A stretch of DNA of 64,000 bases from Diplonema japonicum (lineage: Eukaryota; Euglenozoa; Diplonemea; Diplonemida; Diplonemidae): assembly GCA_964019335.1 (NCBI GenBank), contig OZ025703.1, positions 372,001 through 436,000 on the forward strand, written 5' to 3'. This document shows positions 22,430 to 31,172 of this stretch, piece by piece (position 1 is the first letter of the stretch; every line of letters begins with the position of its first letter). Under the pieces are notes generated by a model that had not been told where the DNA came from, made no database searches, and worked only from the letters and a program-made list of their open reading frames with translations. A program made the position numbers and the translations under genes.

Positions 22430-23393
22430 GCTCAAACAGGGCAGTCCTTTGGGGGGCGCCTATAAATATGCAGGGATAACATGGAGATAAAAAGAAAAGT
22501 ACATCAGATGTGCTGGTCAGGTGACGAACAGGCAGCAAACAGCACACCGCCTTAAACATATTTCTTTTTGCGGCCAATTGTTATTGCTAAAAAAAAGAGT
22601 CGAGACAACTTTGTTCGGCTTTACCTTCTGCAGTGTATCGCCGACTTTGCGCAAACAACAAACTGCCAACTCTTTTTTTTCCCCCTCCCTTTGTTTTTTT
22701 TTTTCCTTTGACGATCTTATTGTCAGCACTAAAGGCTTCTTTTTTTTTTTTTTTTCGTTAGCATGTTGCAGGCAGTTGATGAAAGGAGAAGTGAACAGAA
22801 AATACCCCCCCCACCCCCATTCCTGCACCTCCTGTTACGGCCAAGCTTTAGAAAAAACCGGATAGTGCGCAACTAAAAAAAAAAAGAAATAGGCATTTTC
22901 TATTAAACTCTTCCCTCCCTTACTTTATTCTCTTTCCCTAATGAAAAAAAAAAATATGTAAAAAGCAGCCTTTTTGTCTGCTCTGATGAAAGCAAAAAAA
23001 AAAAAAAAAAATACGAGTGCGGTAAAAGATCCTTCTTATTTCTTTTTTTTTTTTTGCACTTTAGTAATATGGGTGGAGAGGAGGAGAAAAAGAAAGACAT
23101 AAAACAATATGATTTGCTTTTTTTTAATGTTTTTTCTCCTTTTTTTTCAACCCCCCCCCCCTCTGTTCTTGAAAATGTTAAGAAATGAGAGAAAAAAAAA
23201 GAAAGAAAAAAAAAAAAGCAAATAGACAAGGGAGGATGATGTATACGCGCACATTGGCGGCCTGACACATATTTCCCTCTCCACCCCCTGGGTTTTTATC
23301 TCTCTTTCCCAAACATTCCCTCCACTCATTTTTTTTTTTTTTTTTTTTTTTTCGTTTCTTCCCTTCAATACAAAAAAAAAAAAAAAAGAAAAA
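21983..23393. other. Intergenic region between the transporter duplicates
   Basis: Mostly A/T runs with a few C runs. The stretch 22500-22700 is less repetitive and contains a motif D copy. Minus-strand open frames here read into the next gene's antisense and are not genes. Poly-T at about 23330-23352 precedes the next start. Confidence 0.5.
22648..22677 (+). repeat. Dispersed motif D, copy 2
   Basis: TTGCGCAAACAACAAACTGCC followed by AACTCTTTT in shortened form; a diverged copy of the motif at 677 that also runs into a T tract. Confidence 0.4.
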
Positions 23394-25516
23394 ATGTCGG
23401 AAAGCAGCCGATCGACGTATAATGGAACGGAGCGAACAGAGACAGACGTGCAAACAGTAGTGACGTACAGCGAGGCGGTGGTACCGGTGGGGAGCTTCGG
23501 CGAGAAAACGATCGGAATGGTTTCGGGGTTTATGTTGTTGGTTAATAATGTAACAGGCCCGGGATTAGTCACAATGCCCGCGGTAAACAGCAGCGGAGGA
23601 TGGCTGCTAAGCTCCCTCTTGCTCTTCACATGTTGGGTTGCATCCGCCATCTCGTCGACAATGCTGCTCGAAGCCATCAAAAAAATGCCCGGAAACTCTA
23701 AATTCGAACAACGAATAGAGTTCACCACCCTCGCTAAACACCATTTCCAGGGAAAACTCAAATGGTTATACGTCATCACCCTCGCCATCTTTCTCATGTC
23801 ATTTCTTACAACCCTTGTCGCATCTGTCATTGAGTCCGCACAGACAATGGACTCGGCTCTCATTGAAATATTTGGAAAATCCTGCGCATTTCAATTTCAC
23901 AACGACGAGAAAGCCGATGTTGGAACGGGTTCATTTGGGTTTGTGTGTGTTGGCGACGAGTCGCACTCTGGATCGGGAACGGTTGATTCTCCTTTTGGGG
24001 ACTCCGCGTATGTCATTTCCATCGGGTACATTTTGGTTCTGATGGTGGCGCTTCCTCTTGGGTACTGGAACCTTGATGATAATATTTGGGTGCAGAATTT
24101 CGCGTTTTGCGGGTTGTGCTTCATCGTGTTCGAGTGGACTATACAATGCTTTGTGAAGGGTTTGCATTTCCACGACTCAGAACCAACGAATCTACCTGTT
24201 GTCGGGTCTGACCTGTCGTCCGTTTTCGGAACGATTTTGTTTAACTACGCGTTCGTTACCACCATTCCTTCTTGGTGTAACGAGAAGAAAGTCGGAGTTT
24301 CTATTTCAAAAAGTATATGGTGTTCTTCTTTCTTGGGGACGATCATGTTTTTTTGTACGGGAATTTTTGCGGCGGCGGCGTGGGATTTCAGCGATGGGAC
24401 CGATCTTTTGGCGAAATTAACGGACAAAAACACATCGGGTGTCGCGGAGTTTACAAAGGTCCTCGCTTACGCGTTCCCGATCATCGCTCTGGTGACAAGC
24501 ATTCCCATCTTCAGTATTATTGTTCGGTACAATCTCCTCGAAAACAATATTTGTGGGAAGTTTTGGGCGAATTTTTGGGGCGCGTTGTTCCCATGGTTCG
24601 CCGCAATCGCTTTATACGCGGGTAACGCTTTGAACTACACCGTCAACTGGGCAGGGTTGCTCACCATCGTCCCATTGAACTTTATCCTCCCCGCGTGGTT
24701 TTACATCCAGTCCCTCGACTACTCATTCGAAGAACCTGAGGCTGAAGGTCTTCTCAACACTAAAAATATCTACACCTCATCTCATAATATAAATGATGAT
24801 GATGAAAACAGTCCGTCTCGAAATGTGGTAACTCATGATGATGATGATGATGAAGAAAACGCATATCCGGAATACTCGATTGGAGATGAGGTGGATGCTT
24901 GGGTCCCAGGGCATCAATGGGTACCGTGTACGGTTACCTCTGGGTTATTGGACGGGTGCTACACAATTGAGAGCGACGACCCGAATGTTAATGAAAGAAC
25001 AGATGTAGCTCCATCAAACATCCGCGCGAGAAAAATGGAAGAATACAGCCCCAGAGAGATTCAAGAGGAAGAAGCAAGCGAGGAATATATCAGACCGGAA
25101 GATAAGCTTAAACATGGGGTATTGAAAAAAAAAAAAAAAAAAAAAAAAAAAAGGTAGAGCAGCGGAGGATGAACGCGCTGCAGGCAAAGCTCGACAAGTA
25201 CGAGCAAAAGATCAAGGATTTGCAGGATGAGATCTCTGTGTTCGTGACTCAATACCCTGGTGAGATGGAGCAGCAGAGGTTAAAGGTGCTCCACCAGCAG
25301 GAGATGCGGAAGCTGCAAAGGAGAGTTGATCACTTGATTGAGGAAATGGAACGTGCGAAGCAAGGGAACATGAGGCTTACTCCAGCGATGAAAGATGAGC
25401 TTTTCACGGCGCTGCCCTCATCGGTGACAAATAAAAACAAAGTGAGGATTGCATGGTCCCTCATAGTGCTTACCACAGTTATTAATATTGTTGCACTTGT
25501 CTATGCAATTGTTTAA
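23394..25516 (+). CDS. Amino-acid transporter with Tudor-like, coiled-coil and membrane-anchor tail (copy 2)
   Basis: Two exons, 23394-25118 and 25154-25516, phase 0, 695 residues. The transporter core is closely similar to copy 1 (shared NNVTGPG, KKMPGNSKFEQRIEFTT, RYNLLENNICG and NYAFVTT segments), so the pair arose by tandem duplication. The soluble tail repeats the Tudor-like module (IGDEVDAWVPGHQWVPCTV), preceded by an Asp-rich stretch. The intron is 35 bases, GTATTG followed by a pure A run and AG. Exon 2 begins VEQRRMNALQAKLDKYE and encodes a coiled coil plus a terminal hydrophobic helix ending VALVYAIV. Substrate is probably neutral or aromatic amino acids by family, not shown by the sequence. 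The tail could tether or regulate the carrier. Confidence 0.85.
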
Positions 25517-26071
25517 TTTTTTTTTTTACTTATTTATTTTGTTGTTGTTGTGTGTCTTCTTCCCCCTTCATCACCCTTTTCTCGTTGTGGTTTTTTTTTT
25601 TTTTTTTTTTTTATTTCTCCATCATTTTCTTTTTTTTAAAAGAAAAAAAAAAGAAATTCTTTTCTATCGTCTTTCTCGCTCTCTTTATTCGCAAAAAAAA
25701 TAAACAGTATTTATTTTTACTATTTTTTTTCTCCCCCCCCTTATTCTTCCTGTTTTTTTTTTTTTTTTTTGTATTTCGTTTTTCAATTTTTTTTTTTCCC
25801 CTTTCTAATCTCTGTTGAGACTCTAACGCACGAGAAAAAAAATATCACTAAGAAAAGAAAAAAGAAAAAGAGTTTAAAAAAAAAAAATAAAGAGAGGGGA
25901 GCGAATGCAAAGACCCCTCAAAGAACTTCAAAGGGGGAGATGGTGAAGCACCAAGGTACAGCACAACACATGCCAGTGGCCATTGCAATGGGTTGTTCTT
26001 ACTCAGGTTGGGTTTCTTGGTGGCACCCATCACTCCCCCCCCTTTTTTTATTTCCTTTTATTTTACCGGAT
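25517..26071. other. Intergenic region
   Basis: T-rich runs to about 25800, then purine runs and a short balanced stretch (25900-26030). No gene or repeat family member was recognised. Confidence 0.45.
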
Positions 26072-26246
26072 TTGTATTTATATTGTTTATTTTGTTCAGT
26101 TTTAATAATGGTCTAGGGATTTAGTGACTGTATAAATTATGTACCTTTTTCGGATTTTGGACCCAACTTGGGACTTTTTACAGAACAATACAAAAAAACT
26201 ATTTTTATTATTTTTGGCCTGACCCCCCCCCCCCCCCCCCCCCATA

Positions 26247-26519
26247 CTATGCTGGCATGGAAACGCGTTTCCATGCATTTTTTGAAAAAAAGGGAAACGG
26301 ATACGGAAACGGAAACGTTTCCTTATGTTTCCTTAAGAAGGAAGCCATAAGAATTTTGAAAAGTATGGAAACGGAAACGGAAACGTTTCCACGTTTCCTG
26401 CCAGCATAGCCCCCCTAGGGCTACGTTGTCGGCGTACGCGTACGCAGCAAAATCTGAAAAAGGTGCGTAAGGCGTACGTTCGAAATACGCGTACGTACGG
26501 CCGTACGCCGACAACGTAG
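26247..26519. repeat. Two adjacent large palindromes
   Basis: First palindrome: CTATGCTGGCA (26247-26257) pairs exactly with TGCCAGCATAG (26399-26409), and the arms continue into GGAAACG/CGTTTCC units repeated several times between them. Second palindrome: CTACGTTGTCGGCGTACG (26421-26438) pairs exactly over 18 bases with 26502-26519; the loop is rich in CGTACG units. A third, looser pair (GGGGGTCACATGG near 26530 and CCATGTGACCCCC near 26705) brackets the next 160 bases. The element can form cruciforms or hairpins. Confidence 0.75.
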
Positions 26520-26881
26520 ACATAGGGGGGGTCACATGGGGGTGGTAAAGTGGGTTTTTTCAAATTCGGAAATGCAGAACACTGGAGCCGCTTAAACCAT
26601 GTAAAACGCCCCTTTCTCGACCAAGAAATCGATTTCCGCCCGGTACTTTTCATTTTTAAAAAACCTTTTTTCTTTCACGTTTAACCACGTTTTTTAGGAC
26701 CATGTGACCCCCCCCCCCCCCCCCCCCCCCCCAGGACAGGCCCCACTAAAATCAAAGCCACGTTTGTGGTGTACAAGATCTACTTTTTGGTTTTCCATTT
26801 TCAAAACAAGGTACGCGGACGCCCTGAAGGCCCAGATACCAAGCCAAGTGACCCCAAGCCCAGCGAACGAACAATGTGACG

Positions 26882-27043
26882 AGGGTGCCCTGCCCCAACT
26901 GCAGCGCAACCCTCAAGCAGGTTAGAAAGAGACCAGTGTGGTAGTGCACGGAATGCTCTGGTGAGCATGACATGAGCACCCGCGGGAGGGTCTGCCCGTC
27001 CTGCGACTATGTGGTGTGCTTTACGTGCAGGACTGGGCAATAG
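26882..27043 (+). pseudogene. Decayed four-CxxC zinc-finger fragment
   Basis: A frame starting RVPCPNCSATLKQVRKRPVW hits an in-frame TAG, then continues with CTECSGEH and RVCPSCDYVVCFTCRTGQ to TAG at 27041-27043. Four CxxC pairs in 50 residues make a double zinc finger, as found at the C-terminus of many transposases. The internal stop and lack of a start show it is a relic of the surrounding element. Confidence 0.5.
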
Positions 27044-27354
27044 TGAACTCGAATTGCGGTAATACCACCCCCTCCCCGGCTGGGGGGTATTTTGTTTTTG
27101 TCTTGGGATTTTTTATTTTTAGGGATATTTTCTGGGATTTTTTTTATTTTTGCGATTTTTATGTTCTGTTTTAATGGTGTTCTGTAAATATTATGTACCT
27201 TTTTCGAATTTTTTGCCCAATTTGGGACTTTTCACATAACAATATAAGTACAAATCCGGTATTTATTTTCGTGGATAATCCTTTTTAATGGTTTCCAAAA
27301 AAAAGCCTTTTTTTTTCTTCTTCTTTTTTTTTTCCCTTCCTTTTTTTTTGTTTA

Positions 27355-27395
27355 GGGTGGCTGCTATGTACGCCACTAAAATCGGGACAATCCCT
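27355..27395 (+). repeat. Poly-T/AG-linked intergenic module, copy C2
   Basis: GGGTGGCTGCTATGTACGCC followed by ACTAAAATCGGGACAA, preceded by a T run ending TTTAG and followed by T runs. It shares start and end with 43676-43725 but lacks the middle CACATACTGC segment. Confidence 0.5.
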
Positions 27396-27572
27396 CCTTT
27401 TTTTTTTAAATTTTTGCTTCTTTTTTCACCGTTACGAAAAAAAAAAAAAAAAAAGAAAAAAAAAATCTGAAAAAGAAAATCTGAAAATTATAGCTAATTT
27501 TTTATTTTACTGTCAACCTAAAGGTAATGACTTTTTTTTCTTTCTTTTTTTTTTTTTTTTTTTTTTTTTTTT

Positions 27573-27599
27573 GGCTGTGCACAAACACGACTCTTTTTT
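27573..27599 (+). repeat. Dispersed motif D, copy 3
   Basis: GGCTGTGCACAAACACGACT followed by CTTTTTT, very similar to the copy at 677 but with an internal deletion. It sits directly after a poly-T run of about 30 bases. Confidence 0.5.
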
Positions 27600-28962
27600 C
27601 CGCGATTCTCTGAAATTACTTTACCATAAGGGGGCATTAAAAAAAAGAAGGGGCCCATACTTTGGCAAATGGATTTCACTCTTCTGAAATAATAAAAACT
27701 TCACGCTCTCGGGGCGCATTACTTAACGCTACGTGCGAGTTGCCGATTTCCCGTCAGGTTCAGCACAATTTCAGAGTGGTGAAATAAGACCACATTTTGG
27801 AGGAGAAAATGCGGAAACCTCGGTAACGGTCATTACTTTGTTGGCAGTAAATAGCTATATTGTTGATTTTTTACAAAAAGTTTCCGAGTGCTGTGAAAAA
27901 AACAAAAAAAGATTTTTTTTTCAGAAGAGCGAAGTAAAAAGAAAAAAAAAAAGAAAAGGGGGGAAATGTCAAAAATAGGGGCACATAATTTAGCACCATA
28001 CAAAAAAAAAAAAAAAAAAAAAAATGACCACCTCACTAGTAGTAGTACAGCTACCTGGGTGAGAAACTGGCGCACGTATCTTGAGGAAGATTTCCCTATG
28101 TGTTTTTTTTTGGGCCCTATTTTTCTGTCTTTCCGCCCTCCCTCCCCCCTTTTTTTTTTGTGAACTTCTGCCGAAAGGGAGGTCTTTATTAATCAAGAAC
28201 ATATACTAGGAATAAGAAATGAGAGTTCCTCTCTTTACTGGTACTAGTAGAGTAAAGCCCACCTGTCGCGCGACAGATGTTTTTTTTCTTTTTTGTGTTT
28301 ACACTTCTTTCTAAATGTTGGTCTTGGTTTCTGTGAGATACCCTGTGTCGTGTGTACTTGGGGGGGAAGGCCCCCTCCCTCTTCTTATTTTCTCCTTCTT
28401 CCTTTCTTCCTGATCTCTGCTTGACACAGTGGGAAGGAACAAGAAAAAAAGAAAAAAAAAAATAGAAAGCGAAAAAAAAGAAAAGAACAAAAGAAAGAGG
28501 GCGCACACACACACACGCTTCTTCTTCTTGCCGTGCTTTGTGCACAATGTTCCTGGTCCCGGTGGAGGGAGGAGGAGGGGGGGGAAGGGATAACAGTAGG
28601 AGGGGTTTAAAAAAAAAAGGGAGGGATTGATATGTTTGCAGAAGCACTCTCCCGATTTATCTTATTCCCTGTCTCTCTCTCTCCCCCCCTTTTTTTTTCT
28701 CTCCCTCTCCCCCCTTCCTGCAACTACTTGCAAAGCTTGTGGAAAGGGGAACATCCTGCATGGTCATGATAACCGCCCCCCCTCCACCCACAAAAAAAAA
28801 AAACATTTCTTAGCTCCGATGAGCAATTTTTTTATCCCGTTTTTTCTTTTCACCACCTTCCCCCCCCCTTTTTTTTCCGTCGTTACTTTCCTAAAAGTTT
28901 TTTTTATTTATATAAAGTATCATCCTACAAATCACGCTAATCAGGGGAATCTGCGTCCTTGA

Positions 28963-29193
28963 GGGAGAACCCACGTCGTTGTCGAAGGGACTGCGTTTTC
29001 TGCAACGCTGAAGCTTATCTTCGCGAGCTTGTCATTCCTCATTCCCGGGGGTGTTCCCTCCCTTCCTTCAGGTCTCATAACGTGGTACTCGTCCGCCCTT
29101 CCCGTGATGGCAGTCGTCTTTTGCAATTATTGGGGCTATAAGAAGAATCTTTCGATATACCAAGAAGAAAGAAAAAGAAACTACCGGCCTGGG
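28963..29193 (+). CDS. Exon of a small membrane protein (partial model)
   Basis: An open frame of 77 codons with convincing protein character: a hydrophobic segment (LKLIFASLSFLIPGGVPSLP), a second (LITWYSSALPVMAVVFCNYW) and a basic tail (KKNLSIYQEERKRNYRPG). It has no in-frame ATG at its beginning, so the start must lie in an upstream exon, and the 3' end runs into a poly-A/poly-T stretch that is probably intronic. Size and layout recall small respiratory-complex or TIM-type subunits, but I cannot name it. The 230-base homopolymer-free stretch supports real coding. Confidence 0.4.
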
Positions 29194-29305
29194 AAAAAAA
29201 AAAGATTTTTTTTTTTTTTCAAGTTGTTAAAATACTTAAAGATCAGGCAAGTTTTTTTATTTTACTACGATTTCTTTTTTCTTTTCTTAGGAGATTCCCA
29301 AAAGG

Positions 29306-29689
29306 ATGGACCCCAACCAACGGCGTAGCGCTGTAAACCGGAACCTCACAGGGGAAGATTTCTCGCGGCAGGAAGCGGAGCTCGCGAAGCGGGACAGCGA
29401 GGCGATCGAGAATGCAGAAGGGGCCGGGAGGAGCAAGGCACCAGTGGACAAGAAACGCTCTCTGACATCGGAACAAGAGGTTTTTCTGAAGCGGTACGCC
29501 GGCCGGGAGATAGAGGAAAGCCTTCGTAGCATCCGGCTTGAGAAGTACACAGTGAAGAGCACAAAACGACCAGTCAGAGTGTGCTGCTGGTGCGGAGGCC
29601 CTGCAGCGTACAAGTGCCGCATGTGCACACGGCGCTACTGCAGAAAGAAGTGCAACGAACAACATAAGGACACAATGTGCGGCACTTGA
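29306..29689 (+). CDS. HIT-type zinc-finger protein (ZNHIT1/Vps71-like)
   Basis: 127 residues. The C-terminal HIT finger is complete: CCWCGGPAAYKCRMC, RRYCRKKC, and the closing His/Cys in EQHKDTMC. The N-terminal part is basic and helical, with a YAGREIEESLRSIRLEKYT segment like the helix of ZNHIT1. ZNHIT1/Vps71 is a subunit of the SWR1/SRCAP remodeller that deposits H2A.Z. The ATG at 29306 follows a T-rich tract and TTAG at 29287-29290, a good splice acceptor. A long open frame on the opposite strand is a shadow. Confidence 0.85.
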   Translation: MDPNQRRSAVNRNLTGEDFSRQEAELAKRDSEAIENAEGAGRSKAPVDKKRSLTSEQEVFLKRYAGREIEESLRSIRLEKYTVKSTKRPVRVCCWCGGPAAYKCRMCTRRYCRKKCNEQHKDTMCGT

Positions 29690-29761
29690 GCTGAGAGATC
29701 CAGGAACACACATTTTTTGTATAGGATTCTTGTATCTGAAGCGGGATAACAACCGAGGGGA

Positions 29762-30177
29762 ATGGGGAAACCTCCCAATTTCCTTCCTAAGGCTTGGGGT
29801 GTTTTTCGTCTGCTTTCTTTTCACGGAGCTGAGCCCCCCCTCTCCCCAACGTTCACAACGAATAACAAAAAGAAGCAACGATAGCGCTTCTGGTGAGCGC
29901 GACCATCCATGCAACCGTTGTTGAGGAAAGAAAAGAGATTCGCGTGGCGGAAGGGGCGGGAAAAGAGGTGGTGTCGGACTCCCAGATAATCTTGTCACGT
30001 TTCCTTGGGGAAGCACAAGTTGGTAACATATCCGGATTCTACAGGGGATGCGAAGGGACCCTGGTGGACGTGCACCTCCGTGTTGACATTGGTGCGTGGG
30101 AGTGGTCAGCACTTGAGCATCTTGCTCGTCTCTCCAGGACGCTCGGGGACAACATGCTGGAAATAATCCCAGTTTGA
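29762..30177 (+). CDS. Small two-exon candidate protein, unknown
   Basis: Proposed exons 29762-29798 and 29885-30177 (109 residues). The second exon alone is open for 95 codons but begins with no ATG. An upstream ATG (MGKPPNFLPKAW) joins it through a GT...AG intron of 86 bases with a T/C-rich interior, and the phases (1+2) match. The protein ends in a compact-looking domain (SQIILSRFLGEAQVGN ... WEWSALEHLARLSRTLGDN). I recognise no family. An overlapping 346-residue minus frame was judged a shadow. Confidence 0.4.
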
Positions 30178-30508
30178 AAACTGTCACGTTGGATTCAAAT
30201 AACTTCGGCCACTTGACTTGATTGAAGGCTGCTGCACCACGGCAAGGGCGCAAGGGATCATTTCCGATAGTCGACACGAGCAAGTGACATCTCTTATCGA
30301 CAGCGGGATGTCTTCTTGGGTGAGCTTAAGACAATCGGGTTAGCCTTCAATCGATAAAGTACGGGCGGGGGAAAAAATACACCACTTTTAGTGTTAAGCC
30401 ATCATTTTTTTTTTTTTTTTTGCCGCAACCGGATTTCCTCGTTTACACGTCGGGAGGAAAAGAAATATACAAACAAAGAGGGGGAAGGGAGGGAATACAC
30501 AACAAAGA
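30178..30508. other. Intergenic region, nothing recognised
   Basis: Balanced sequence to 30390, a poly-T run (about 30405-30421), then the purine-rich leader of the next gene. No repeat or coding signal was seen. Confidence 0.45.
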
Positions 30509-31017
30509 ATGGCTAGCGAGAAAAAGCAGAAAAAAGAAGGGAAGAGAAAGCGAGAGGGAAACGACGCCGAAACAGCGAGCAAGGTGAGCAAGACATCGAG
30601 CGTAGCGAAAAAGGAAAAAAAAGAAGTGTATGCAACTTGTTCTCACCGCTTACTAATCTTTTTTTTTCCAACAGGAAACCAGTACAGACACCTGCTGAAG
30701 CTCCGTTGAGTAGAAGCAGGCTGCTAGATATCCATCTTCCAAAAGTGAAGTGTTCGTCATTATCGCTGGACGGGGTCTCCCGGACCCCTCCCGCCTTATC
30801 AAAATTCGAAAAGGCGATGCTCCTTGGACATCGAACAAGGGAGCTCTGCCTTGGAGCAGATACCGTTGCGCCCATCTCCTCCTGGAACCCCGCAGCCATC
30901 GCAGAGGCGGAACTGAACCTCGGCCTCCTCGACGACTACTCCATCAAGCGGACGACCGCTGGCGACAACGTTCAAAAACAAGAAGACTGGATCGTGGGTG
31001 ACTTTGACATCATATGA
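30509..31017 (+). CDS. RPB6-like RNA polymerase common subunit
   Basis: Two exons, 30509-30627 and 30675-31017 (153 residues). The first 50 residues are Lys/Glu-rich and disordered, as is usual for this subunit. The C-terminal domain follows the RPB6/omega pattern: ALSKFEKAMLLGHRTREL for the 'TKYERARVLGTRALQI' helix, then IAEAELNLGLLDDYSIKR and a closing EDWIVGDFDII matching the family's 'RRYLPDG..EDWGVDEL' end. RPABC2 is shared by RNA polymerases I, II and III and helps assemble the largest subunit. The sequence is divergent, and trypanosomes have two RPB6 paralogues, so a polymerase-specific variant is possible. The intron is 47 bases, GTATGC...CAACAG. Confidence 0.72.
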
Positions 31018-31172
31018 GGGGAATGTGACATACCAGGAGGAGGAGAATTTGTTTTCCTCTTCCTTTTTTTTTTTTTTTTCTTCCAGTGATCATTTTTGTT
31101 CCCATCAGTTTTTCACATACTCCCCCCCTACGCACGCCAACACCAGAGGACCCCTTCAGGTGGGGCGGTAAC

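Larger units (their letters stand above)
26072..27262 (+). mobile_element. 1.19-kb transposon relic with 21-base terminal inverted repeats
   Basis: The left end ACCGGATTTGTATTTATATT (26072 onward) is the reverse complement, with about one mismatch, of the right end TATAAGTACAAATCCGGT (ending 27262). Just inside are direct subterminal repeats, 26128-26191 and 27182-27245, sharing ATTATGTACCTTTTTCG and TTGGGACTTTT. The interior carries two nested palindromes, C runs and, near the right end, a decayed cysteine-finger reading frame on the plus strand. It lies between copy 2 of the transporter and gene-poor DNA. Family uncertain; the C-terminal finger position would fit piggyBac-type elements, but a TTAA duplication is not visible. 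Confidence 0.6.
27263..28962. other. Intergenic region
   Basis: Homopolymer-rich DNA with short balanced islands at 27590-27850 and 28040-28350. It contains module C copy 2 and motif D copy 3. No credible coding frame was seen. The region 28630-28960 should hold the missing 5' part of the small gene that follows. Confidence 0.45.

Noticed and set aside
29243-30283. 346-codon minus-strand open frame
   Set aside because: It overlaps the clear ZNHIT1-type zinc finger on the plus strand and shows no domain of its own.
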